Assembly (NCBI GenBank): GCA_028751875.1
Contig: CM054145.1
Coordinates: forward strand, 2,881,064-2,945,063
DNA from: Rapana venosa
Lineage: Eukaryota > Mollusca > Gastropoda > Neogastropoda > Muricidae
Length of the DNA stretch: 64,000 nt
Direction: 5' to 3'
The notes beneath the pieces are model-generated. The model was not told the DNA's origin. It made no database searches and worked only from the letters and a program-made list of their open reading frames with translations. A program made the translations under genes and the position numbers. This document shows positions 25,045-35,846 of this stretch, piece after piece (within the stretch, counting starts at the first letter, position 1; every line of letters begins with the position of its first letter).

Positions 25045-25312
25045 TGTTAGAGCTTCGAGGTTCACCAATGGTAATATTTTGTATGTGTGATCATTATTGC
25101 CCACCATGAAGGAAGCTGCATTCCGACTTCGGGGATGTATGCTGGATATGTTCGTGTTTCCATAACCCACAGCACACTGACATGAATGATGGGAACATTA
25201 ATCCCCACCCTTAATTCACCAGATGCTGCCAGGATTCAAACCCATGACTTCACAGAGCCATGGGATTAAAGTCAAATGATCTTAACCACTCAGCTATAAC
25301 ATCTGTAGACAG
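25045..25312 (-). mobile_element. SINE-2, internally deleted
   Basis: ttagagcttcgaggttcacc tail, tgacatgaatgatgggaaca, then directly ccccacccttaattcaccag and head cttaaccactcagctataac. About 90 bp of the middle is missing. Inserted in an ACAAT-type tract. Confidence 0.75.
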
Positions 25313-26034
25313 TACAGTACAATACAGCAATTACAATGTAACGTAGTTCAACACAACATAATGCAATAATATACTGATGCAACACATTACAATGGAATAC
25401 AATACAACAAACTACAGGGAAGTACAGTTTGGTGCAGTACAGTTAACAGTTTATACTTTATTCATGACAGTGCAATAAATCATTGTCATGAATTATTCTT
25501 AGCAAAACACAAAATCTTAGCATTATCAACTCATTTTGACATGTACACAACAATACACAACAAAACACAACAGTACAATAAGCACAAACATTGCACAAAA
25601 CGATGCAATACAACACAACAAAGGTACAACACAGTACAATTCAACAAACAGAATATAATGCAAAGCAACACAAGACAGAAGTGTAAAGCACAACACAATA
25701 CAATGTAATATTACACATCACATCACGGATTATGATACAACCCAACGCAAAGCAAGGTATGCAACACAGTGGGGAAAAAATGATGATGACGACGATGATA
25801 ATGACAACAACAAAACAACAAAAAAAGAGGACTTTCTATAGCGCTGAATCTTGTAAAGCAAACAAATCAACGCGCCCGCATTTGAAACATTCACACACAC
25901 ATGTGACTGTTCACAAAAGATTAGCAGATTTTAAATTCAGACACTCACACACATATACACCAAAAACATACAACATAATACAATATAGTGCAGTGCAGTG
26001 TATAGCTCTGAGCAATGCTGTCTATAACAAAGCG

Positions 26035-26065
<31 letters not shown>

Positions 26066-26149
26066 CTCCTGTAACTCCCTGAGGAGTCATTGGGGCACTA
26101 GCACTGCACTCAATCAATTTTCCAGGCCGTTTCTGTTTGGTAAAAGTTG

Positions 26150-26425
26150 AATCTGGCAGACTGCATGCTTGGTATATTCATGTTTCCATACCCCACCAAA
26201 TACTGGCACGAACTAGAGAATCTTTGAGATGCATATTTGATGTTCTGCATGTGTATATACATGAACAGAATTAAGGCACTGGCAGGTCTGCACTTTCAGC
26301 TGACCTGGGAGATCATAAGAAAGCCAATTACAAGACGCTGATGCCAAGATTCCAACCCACAACTTCCTGCACACACGGCATTGAAACCAAGCCGTTTTAA
26401 CCACCCAGTTACAGCATCCATCATG
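26150..26425 (-). mobile_element. SINE-2, truncated at the tail end
   Basis: Starts near catgcttggtatattcatgt, keeps gatgttctgcatgtgtatat and the head ttttaaccacccagttacag. Inserted in the same ACAAT-type tract. Confidence 0.72.
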
Positions 26426-26819
26426 CAGCAGATGATTATAATACAGTACAGTTCAGCACTATACATAAAAAAATGCAGTTACAACAATACGACTCAATAA
26501 GATAACTATACCACACCACACTACACCATACCACACCCACACCACAACACACCATACCTCAACCAGCTAAAATCCTGCTGAGCACAGAAATCTACTCTAT
26601 ACACTTTCTCTAAGCCATGCAAAAGTTCAGCCAGCGGTGTTCAGACGATGAAAAAACCCACCAAAAAAAACCCACATGCCATACAATGAGACAAAATGTT
26701 TGGATCAATGCAGCAAGCCTGTGTTTGCCCATTCTGTGCATGCGAGAGTCTGAAAATATCGCTTCCTTGAGCTTATGCAAAAGGTCAGACCAAACTTAGC
26801 TACATGAAATTGTTGATTG

Positions 26820-27240
<421 letters not shown>

Positions 27241-27246
27241 ATCACC

Positions 27247-27334
27247 TTCAGTCATGGAAATTTCTCTGCCTAAAAATTGGGCTGCTCTACTCCAGGAGAG
27301 TGAGTTGCCACAAAAGTAGTGCCACCCCCCCCCC

Positions 27335-27424
<90 letters not shown>

Positions 27425-27690
27425 CTGTTTGCAAATGTATTTGCTTTTCTATGAGAGCAGCTACGGAATTTTGCCAGGAACAACTCTCTTGTCATGGGTT
27501 TTTTTACATTCGTCAATTGTGTAGATGCACATGGAACTTTGGTTTATTGTCTCATCCAAAAGACTAATATCCCCAGACCACTGCTCAGGGTCTAGGGGAT
27601 GGGAAGAAAGGTCATGCACAAATGGAGATAGACCCCTCACTTCTTCCTCTGTAGGCAGGTGCATCACCTCTAGACCACCAATCCACAGTC
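27247..27690 (-). mobile_element. SINE-3 with (AT)n expansion
   Basis: Minus-strand copy: tttctctgcctaaaaattgg tail, gtgccaccc, then poly-C and (AT)n at 27337-27422, then gccaggaacaactctcttgt, and head ctctagaccaccaatcc. The AT run occupies the position of the poly-A in the copy at 27772. Confidence 0.75.
27337..27422. repeat. (AT)n microsatellite
   Basis: About 43 AT units within a SINE-3 copy. Confidence 0.95.
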
Positions 27691-27771
27691 AGTGTGAGTG
27701 TGGAGAGGAATGCTGTCAGTCTACATGGTTTTCTTTCTCTCCATTCCTCATCTAGAGCTCTGAAGCTCACT

Positions 27772-27892
27772 AAAGATTGGTGGTCTAGAGGTAACGCGCC
27801 TGTCTAGAAAGCGAAAAGTCCGGGTTCGTATCCCGTCTGGGCCCGAAACTTTTCCCCCATCCATTAGACCATGAGTGGTGGTCTGGGCGCTA

Positions 27893-27923
<31 letters not shown>

Positions 27924-28042
27924 CGTGTGTTACAGAAAATTATGCAGCGCACGAAAAAGAACCCACGGCAACAAGAGAGTTGTCCCTGGCAAAATTCTTA
28001 GAAAAAAGCCACTCTGATAGGGAACGAAATACAGTTGCAGAC

Positions 28043-28077
<35 letters not shown>

Positions 28078-28165
28078 TGGGGTGGCGCTGCTCTTGTGGC
28101 GACGTGCTCTCCCCGGGGAGAGCAGCCCGAATTTCACGCAGAGAAATCTCGTGACTTAAAGTGGT
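27772..28165 (+). mobile_element. SINE-3 (tRNA-derived), full-length
   Basis: Head: A-like TGGTCTAGAGGTAAC and B-like GGTTCGTATCC. Body tcggatgagacgataaaccg and cggcaacaagagagttg. A 34-bp poly-A run lies before the tail tggcgacgtgctctccccgg, gagagcagcccgaatttcac. The intact boxes make this the freshest SINE in the window. Confidence 0.82.
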
Positions 28166-28348
28166 ATAAATAAATAAAGATGTGATTATTTGTGAGCGTG
28201 CACGACCATTCTTACCCACCATTAAAGGATATCACCAAAAATAACAAAAGACAACACTCATCACTGACAGGATGATTACATCACAAAAGCAACATCTGCC
28301 ATGCAATGGACCTAAAACAACTTTACAAGAGAAGTGTACCATACATAC

Positions 28349-28429
28349 CTAGTCAATGTCCTTAAAGCAACCCTGTTCCCTTCATGTGCTGCTATCTTCA
28401 ACTGCTCTAGGGTTGATGACCTCCAAAAC
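28349..28429 (-). CDS. Candidate internal exon of an unknown minus-strand gene
   Basis: On the minus strand, a long pyrimidine tract ends ttttctccag, followed by 81 nt open in one frame (FWRSSTLEQLKIAAHEGNRV and on to ALRTLT), then donor GACTAG|gtatgt. The helical coding style and clean splice sites support an exon. It enters needing two upstream bases and exits with two bases over. The product is not recognised. Confidence 0.4.
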
Positions 28430-28964
28430 CTGGAGAAAAGAAGAAAAAACACAAGAAAAATGTTCTGGAATTTCTGATGCCAGACTCCACATCCATTTAC
28501 TGCTCCTTCTTCCATCACACACACATACACACACCTGTCTGATCAGTCACTGATCACTTAACCACCCCCACCCCACCACACCACACCACACACACGCACT
28601 CTCTCTCTCTCTCACACACACACACACAACACACACACCACACACACACAACATACACCTGTCCGATCAGTCACGTAGGTTCAATTACCGAGAGTGTATC
28701 ATTAAAGCAATGGGCAGGAAGAGGACAGGATATGATGTTGGCTGCAGAGATAGAGGGAGGGTGGAAGGGAGGGGAGAAGGGGGAGGAAAGATGGTAGGGG
28801 AAGAGGAGGGTAGATTACAGAGGAAAAAAGGGGAAGCTGGCGCACAGTCTAATTTCCTAAATCACTCAGTAACTTTTTGATCCACTGGGGGTATAAAAAC
28901 ACTACAATCCTGCATCATCCACTCAATGCATTGTAGATAATAAAAACCACGGGTAAAGGAATTA

Positions 28965-29255
28965 GGGGACGGGATAGCTCAGTGGTCAGAGCACTCACTT
29001 TCCCCAAGCTAAAGTTAAGCAGCATCCAGCGAGTTTACCAAGTGGATGGGTGACCGTTTGCGTGCCTTGGCTTCAGTACAGTTCCCCCAGTTCACCCAGC
29101 TGTAAATGGGTACCTGCCCTCTTTAGGATCAGGAGAGATAAAGCAGTGAGGGAGAGGAGATGGGCACTGCCCTCAATATGCTGGCCCCTGGAGAAGCTGA
29201 GGCCTCTGACACCTCACTCCCCTACAACCACATAGGTTATGGGACACTTTACCGT
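28965..29255 (+). mobile_element. SINE with tRNA A-box plus 5S-rRNA-like block
   Basis: TAGCTCAGTGG at 28975-28985 is a tRNA A-box. Then, where a B-box is expected, aagttaagcag (29012-29022) and ggatgggtgaccg (29044-29056) follow, with the spacing and sequence of the 5S rRNA internal control region. The body runs on with ctgtaaatgggtacctgcc and gagatgggcactgccctcaa. A second copy lies at 41371. Confidence 0.7.
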
Positions 29256-29627
29256 AACCTATTCTATTCTATCATGAATATTCTATTCTATACACTCTGC
29301 CAAGACCTCCCACTCTCTTGGGTCAGGAGTGAACTCTTAATTAAGTCGCATCTCCACACCACAGTAATGTAGATGTCCTCTTGATGGGGCATGGGGTAGG
29401 GTGGACACAGTCTCAAGCTGTGGTGAACGTAGGTTCAGATGGGGAATGAATCCAGGACCTATTGCTTTCTAGACTTGTGTATGACATCCAGAGTCTAGAC
29501 CATCAATCCACATAAATTATATTATCCATAAAGTATCGCTGCTTTATTTTTCCTTTTTTCCCCTGCTCCAACAGGCTCATAACTAGAGCTAAACATGTCA
29601 TAGAAGAGAAGACTAGCTATGGTTATA

Positions 29628-29632
<5 letters not shown>

Positions 29633-29710
<78 letters not shown>
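29633..29710. repeat. (GA)n microsatellite
   Basis: About 39 GA units. Confidence 0.95.
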
Positions 29711-29713
<3 letters not shown>

Positions 29714-29869
29714 CACAGTTTCAACTTGCTCATGACACACAGCACGAAAACAGAATTCAGCATACTACCCTAGTAAAAAGAAATAGAGAAAATAGAGTAG
29801 AAAAAATAGTCAAGTCTAATCACCATGGAAGCCAGGACAGGCTCTTCATGTCCTGGTCTCCATGATGAC

Positions 29870-30195
29870 CTTCTTCTTCTCTGCTGAACGCTCAGACAGC
29901 AACTACTGTTGTCCATCATATCAGTCAAAATGCATTGCGTTGTCTGCCATTCACTGCCTGACAAGTCAGGCCCAGGGTTTCTGATTTTGGGCATAGGAGT
30001 GAACTGTTATATTTTAAGTCTTTCTGGAAAAACCACACAGGAGAATGGACCAAGAAGGCAGAAAATAGACAAGAAGGAGGTGACAGGAAGAAAGGGAACA
30101 AGGTAGAACCAAAAAAAGGGATATAAAAGAGGGAATTCCTAGCACAGAATTTCAAGAAGGTGGGGATGGGCTATTTATACTAACAGGCCCCTAGC
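29870..30195 (+). mobile_element. R4 repeat, plus copy
   Basis: ttctctgctgaacgctcaga, gcctgacaagtcaggc, agaatggaccaagaaggcag, ctagcacagaatttcaagaa, then tatactaacaggcccctagc. Confidence 0.77.
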
Positions 30196-30239
30196 ATCCA
30201 CATGGGAAAAATCCTATGGTAATTAGACTTAACTGTCTC

Positions 30240-30630
30240 CACTGACTCTGAGTTAAATTCACTAGAGCAGTGTGGTGATTTTGTTTTGTTCATGCAGTAT
30301 GTCATGAGCAAGTTGAAACCAGTGGAGCCCATCCCCTCCATGTAGCAGGGTGCATGCTGGGCATATACCATAACTAGGCTACTTTTCTATAAAATGGCAG
30401 ATGGAGTTTTAACAGGTGTACAAGTTGTTCTACATGTGTTCACACATAGGACCTTGGGTTACAAACTCATTCAACTATTTTTTTTTTTTAAGGGCAGCAG
30501 AGTCAGTATGAATGTTAATTCTAAGAAGGAAACCTTAAATGGAAACCAGCCGAGGTTTGAATTTATACCTTTATATTTTTGAAAGATTACGAATTCAATG
30601 CTCTATCTGCTAGACTATCCTATCCCTAGT
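30240..30630 (-). mobile_element. SINE with third tail type, minus-strand copy
   Basis: ggtgcatgctgggcatatac and agcccatcccctccatg mark the tail; tgttcacacataggaccttg marks the body; tctatctgctagactatcc marks an eroded tRNA-like head. Confidence 0.6.
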
Positions 30631-30639
30631 CTAGAAAGC

Positions 30640-31059
30640 TGTACAAGCTGCGATGCTCAGATCTATCACATACTTGATTATATAAATAATATATGTAATG
30701 CCCTCCACCGTCTTAAGCAAGCTAGACATCACTATAGTATATAATGTCACTAACATAACTATACTGATATTCTTCAACTATACTTTTAAAACACTATATC
30801 TATTCACTTTTTTTTTTTACAGCTCTTAAGGAAACGGGTTTTCTTTTACACAAAATGACAAGACAGTAATCCTGGGGGTTGGGTGATGTTCAGGGGTGGG
30901 GGGTTGGGGGGGTGTTCTTGTAAAAATAAGAAATGGCTCATGTTCAGGTGATTGAAGTCACTGAGGTGCATCTGAATTTGGCATTCATGCAACTTTTCCT
31001 AAATATTATATATATTCAATGTATAGCTACTGTGCATTGTATAACTATAAGCATCATGG

Positions 31060-31094
<35 letters not shown>

Positions 31095-31122
31095 TATCAC
31101 ACACACAAGCACGCACGCACGT

Positions 31123-31156
<34 letters not shown>

Positions 31157-31950
31157 AGCAAGCATTTTCTACAAACATGGAGGATCAAATCAACATTTGA
31201 GACTGATGAGGTGCCTAGCCAATTCTCTGGCAATATCCCTTTTTCCCTTGCCCATGAAGAAAACCTAGATATAACAACTCTACATCTTTATTAGAAGTGT
31301 GTTCAGTCTCTCTCTAGATGGGAAGAAGTATGGATATTATCCAATTTTTATTCTACCAAAATTGGATGGCTTGGTTTCCCTGTGTTTTGTAAGGGTACCA
31401 GTTGTGAAAATGTTTGCTGAAAAAAGAGAAGTGTACTAAATGTGAACTTTGCCATACATTCTGTTCTGTTGAAATTGCACAGGAATCTGCTTTATGTTGA
31501 GGGATATGCAGACATTACATAAAGCATTACATAAATGTAAAGCTCTGCCTACTACACCCCACATTACTACTGAAAATACAAGTCATACTGATTTTTTTTT
31601 TAAAGTCATACTGATACCATTAATAATATCTTAGTAACAACACCTTTAAAAGAATTCACTGCTTAACCTAAGTCAAATAACAAGTCAATGATTACCAAAA
31701 CAACCCAAATAATAGACCAAAGAATGTGGGATGACTAGATCGAGTATGAAAAAAAAAAGAAGAGGAAGAAAAAGATCTGGCATAGTAAGGGCTATAATAC
31801 TATTCTTTCACTCAAGTCCTTGACTATAATAATAACATCACTCCGTTTTACAAATAGTACTCTACAGTGCTACTCTGATCAGTACTTCTCTATCAGTTTG
31901 ATCTGTGAAAAATCAAAATCTCTGCTGTGCTAGGCTGGATTTTTCACAAG
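30640..31950. other. No gene seen
   Basis: AT-rich; a TA run at 31063-31090, a CA run at 31120-31153. Could be intronic if the candidate minus-strand gene is real. Confidence 0.4.
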
Positions 31951-32034
31951 TGCAATCATAATGTGATGGCAAGGTGTCTTCAGAAATCAGTTTTAAGGGC
32001 TTGTTCAGTGTTTGCAGTGCGTGTTACAACTTAC

Positions 32035-32150
32035 CCATTTTATCTGTGCTAACGTTTCGATCGATGCTATCACACACAACAGAGATGCAGTAAAATATTA
32101 GAAAAATTCTATTGGTTAATTTTTTATGAAACCTCAACACCGGAAGCGAT
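32035..32150 (-). promoter_or_regulatory. Candidate minus-strand promoter and first exon
   Basis: Reading the minus strand: CTTCCGG (ETS) near 32138-32144, AACCAAT (CCAAT box) near 32112-32118, then AAAATGG|gtaagt with ATG at 32036-32038. The exon would encode only Met plus one base before splicing. It could be the 5' end of the gene owning the exon at 28349-28429, but an intermediate exon would be needed for phase. Confidence 0.3.
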
Positions 32151-32344
32151 TACGACACTACATTTTTCTGTTGCTAAGCAGCGAACAACATCCATCAATA
32201 GAAGCGAGCCAAACTCTGTGTGTTCGTTCGTTCCTCTTCAGATTTTACGTCTTTTCACTATCAGTGATATTAGACGAATGGAGACATAGGGAAAAGAAGG
32301 AAAGCAGATGCTTGTGTGTGACTGAAAGTTTGTGTTTTGTCACT

Positions 32345-32416
32345 TGTGTGTGTGAGTGGTGTGTGTGTGTGTGTGTGAGTGCGTTCGCGCGCGCGCGCGC
32401 GAGAGAGAGAGAGATT

Positions 32417-32456
<40 letters not shown>

Positions 32457-32463
32457 CGCGCGC
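32345..32463. repeat. GT/CG/GA compound microsatellite
   Basis: GT, cgcgcgcg, GA, GT and cgcgcgcg again. Confidence 0.9.
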
Positions 32464-32774
32464 ATAAAAAATCAACTGAGTAATATCAAATGGCAAAGTC
32501 AACTGAAACAAAATAGCATCAACAGTTAAAAAAAAATATAAAAAAACAAATCCCCCCACCCCCCAAATAAACAAAAAATCCCTTCCCAAAACAAAACAAA
32601 AAACCACCTTCTTAGCATCACTATATAAACCTGAAAACGGGATTATGTACAAGGGATTGAGCAATTTCAATCAAAAGAATCTGATCTGACACTTGATTCT
32701 GAGAAGTTTCTTCAGAAAAATTCAAGTCTTTGAAACGTTTCAGAAGGAACTGGAGCACTTACAAAATATATGGC

Positions 32775-33269
32775 TTAAGCTAAACTTTTGGCCACAAATA
32801 CACTTAACGTTTTTTTAAAAACAATATTTCGTTTTGATAGCATCAAGTGAATTCGGCAGATCATACTAGAAATTACCCTCGAATAGAAGCTAGAATGATT
32901 TGACATCAGTTGCCTTGTAAGCCCTATAACAGATCCCATTCTTTTCCCAGATACTGAATGGATATTATCATGTTTAAGGAAATGTGCCCATGGTGTTGAC
33001 TGTAACAAATGGTAAACCTCTTTTACTGAAGGAAGAATGTTTGCTATTTGGGAGTTGATATTCTGAGCTCCATTCTTGGCTGATTTGTCGACTAACTCGT
33101 TACCCCATAGACCACAATGGGAAGGTACCCAACAAGAAGTTACATCTGTGCCTTTGATTCTCAAATAATGAATTAAATGACTGACTTCAATGGTCATGTC
33201 AGGACGTGTATCCAAATTAAGACTCTAGGACATTTAATACTGACTTTGAGTCAACAAAAAATACAACTT

Positions 33270-33272
<3 letters not shown>
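32775..33272 (-). pseudogene. LINE RNase H domain fragment
   Basis: Minus strand: VVFFVDSKSVLNVLES at 33272-33225 holds the RNase H DSKS aspartate. After a small frame break comes TSCWVPSHCGLWGNELVDKS with the second active-site His/Asp region (WVPSH...GNExxD). This is the RNase H module of non-LTR elements of the Jockey/CR1/I group. The reverse transcriptase that should precede it is absent. The fragment is flanked by a GT tract on the right. Confidence 0.8.
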
Positions 33273-33321
<49 letters not shown>

Positions 33322-33359
33322 ATTTCATTTTATTTATTATATTTTTTATGTTATTCTTT

Positions 33360-33684
33360 TATATCGAGGATAATGGAATAAGCACTTATGTGCTTTTTTA
33401 CATCCAGTCCCCGTGTGTATACGGTTTGTAAATTCTGTCATCTGTTCCCACCGGCACACAATGGCCTACTCTTACGAAAAGCGGAACAGGATTTAACGTG
33501 TGCGCAAGATGTTTTGCGTGCGTTCGCACACGGGACCTCGGTTTATAGTCTCATCCGAAAGACTTTGGGGAGAGTGGAGTTGGCACTGATGTCAACTCCA
33601 GAGGAAAATATCCCCTTGAGCGGGAATCGAACCAGGGTCGTTAGATTGCGAGCACTATGTTCTAACCACTAGGCTATCTCGTCT
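33360..33684 (-). mobile_element. SINE-1, minus-strand copy between GT tracts
   Basis: Same order as the copy at 7829-8154: cgaggataatggaataagca tail, gaccatt/gcgcaagatgtt body, then B box gaatcgaaccaggg and A box taaccactaggctat. A (GT)n tract abuts both ends. Confidence 0.82.
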
Positions 33685-34020
<336 letters not shown>

Positions 34021-34229
34021 GTACACGGGGCTATTCTGTGATCATTGACTCTGGAATAGGCCTAATGTAATAATACTAATTCACAGAAGCTAACAATTTG
34101 AATGAATACTTTGAAAAGCTTTGCCGAAAATCTGTTTGGTGTGTAGTTTTCATGCATCAAATCAGAGGCATTTCATGTCAACATTTTGTTTGTTAGTTTT
34201 TGCTGTGTTTTGTTTTGACTGTAATTGTA

Positions 34230-34622
34230 TTACCATTAAGTCACAGCAGATTTCTCTGCATTAAGTCTGGCTGCTCCCCCCCCCCCCCAAGAGCTGCGTC
34301 ACATTCTTTTTCCTTTTCCTGTCTGCATGTGTATTTGTTTCCCTATCGAGTGGCTTTTTCCTTCCACATAATTAATTTTGCCAGGTGCAATCGTCTTGTT
34401 GCCGTGGGCTCTTTTACGTGCTTTAAATGCGTGTTGCACACGGGACCTCGGGTCATTATCTCATCCAAAAGACTAGCACACAGTCCACCACTGACGGTCT
34501 GGTGGAGGAGGGGGTAGGGGAGAGGGAGTTTCGGGCATAAATGGGGATCGAACCACCAAACACTTCGAATTCGGACTTTTCGCTTTCTAGGCAGATGCGT
34601 TACCTTTTGACCACGGATCCAC
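34230..34622 (-). mobile_element. SINE-3, minus-strand copy
   Basis: cagatttctctgcattaagt tail, gccaggtgcaatcgtcttg, cgggacctcgggtcattatc, and head aggcagatgcgttacctttt with gggatcgaacc. Confidence 0.75.
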
Positions 34623-34869
34623 CTGTCATCTTCCTTTATTCCTTGAGGAGTCGTTTGTGCACCATCTCCTGCACTCGAGTTGTTCAGGCCGCGTGTTTTG
34701 GTTTGATGGAATTGGCGGAGCCCATCCTTCTCTAGGTTGCAGATTGCATGCTGAGTATTCAGACGTTTCATCCGAGGCGCGAGAATGCAGGTTTTGTTGT
34801 TGCTGTTATTGTTGATTTTCTGATTGTTGGTTTGTTTCTTTGGTGGGTTCAAGCCTGTGTGCAAAATGT

Positions 34870-35300
34870 TTGACTATACGTATGTTTGCCGATGGACAAA
34901 ACTTTTAATAAGTTAAAGTTGTTGTTTTTTCTCACAAAAATACCAACACTGACGCTATTTCTTAATCTTTTCTCCTTCCACGCTTTCCTCTTCCCTCTTT
35001 AACTTCAATTACACTTTCGATTCCCTCGTCTAATATCACTTAGGCCTAGAGTGAACAGACGTTAAAATGAAAACAAGGAAAGTTTTAGTCTCAAAAGAAA
35101 AACTGTCAGCACGAGGAAAAAGAGTCAAAATAAAAGTTAATATCTGGGCAAAAAAAGAAACTTCCATTGAAATGGATACCTCAGCAGGAACTCGAACCCG
35201 GGCCATCAGATAACGATTTTGATCTCTAACCACTCAGCCTATAAATATTCTGTTCTAATTGTCGTCTGTAGGCCTATCCACAAGGGAGATAATTCTCCAG
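34870..35300. other. Upstream flank of the MFI-like gene
   Basis: AT-rich. A tRNA-like SINE head remnant (ctcgaacccgggccatcaga, ctaaccactcagcct) lies at 35185-35245. Confidence 0.45.
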
Positions 35301-35306
35301 GACTAA

Positions 35307-35317
35307 TGCGCATGCGC
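35307..35317 (+). promoter_or_regulatory. NRF1-type motif upstream of the MFI-like gene
   Basis: TGCGCATGCGC is an exact NRF1 palindrome, about 450 bp upstream of the proposed start codon, in a short GC-rich patch inside AT-rich DNA. NRF1 drives many genes linked to mitochondria, which suits the gene. Promoter function is inferred. Confidence 0.4.
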
Positions 35318-35764
35318 GTCGATGGGTGGCCATTGTTGTTTGAATTAGCAACAGGTCTGTTTATATTATTTTTGTTTTATTTTAGTTTTGGTTTTCTACC
35401 TTTCTACTTATATTTACTGTCTTAATCAATCAAAAACAACGCTGATATACGCTTTACAATTACTTAACTGTAACCATTTGTCTCCTAACCGTTGTGGTTC
35501 AACCAGTCAGAATATTGCAAAGGCAGCAGCAACCCACTTACCCAGAGTGGATTACCACTGAAAGTTTCATTCCAAATTAAACTAAACCAGGATTGAGACT
35601 GCTTCTGACCCACCCCCAAAACCCATGAGAAATAAAAGAAAGGCAGAAGTACATCAATCGACAGATAATGCATCAGAATTAAGAAAACTTCGTAAAGGAA
35701 CACAAGTACTGAAGTAGCTTGGTATATCTATGCATCCTGCCGGAATTCAATAATCTGTTCAACA

Positions 35765-35846
35765 ATGGAAAACGATTCTAACACTGTTTTAGCTTCTAAT
35801 AGCAGTGAGTCTGAGATTGGAGTTGCTGAGTCACCCTTTTTTGAAG
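35765..35846 (+). CDS. MFI: MFI-like gene, exon 1 (start codon)
   Basis: ATG in a good context (aacaATGG) opens 27 codons of acidic, Ser/Asn-rich sequence and ends GAAG|gtatat in phase 1. No homology is recognised; the call rests on the start context, the donor and phase fit to exon 2. Confidence 0.55.

Larger units (their letters stand above)
24855..26560. repeat. Degenerate ACAAT/ACAAC tract with nested SINEs
   Basis: Irregular repeats such as acagtacaatacagc and aacacaacataatgc at 24855-25020, 25310-25740, 25960-26010 and 26430-26560, broken by SINE-2 copies. A complementary tract (tattgtactgtattgtat) lies at 20690-20890. Confidence 0.6.

Noticed and set aside
27772..27845. tRNA gene candidates (also 8468, 21990-22118, 33600-33684, 13640-13720)
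   Set aside because: A and B boxes are present but the cloverleaf stems are poor and each is joined to a repeated SINE body; they are SINE heads.
28990..29060. 5S rRNA gene
   Set aside because: Only the internal control region resembles 5S; the 5' third and terminal stem are missing and the segment belongs to a repeated element.
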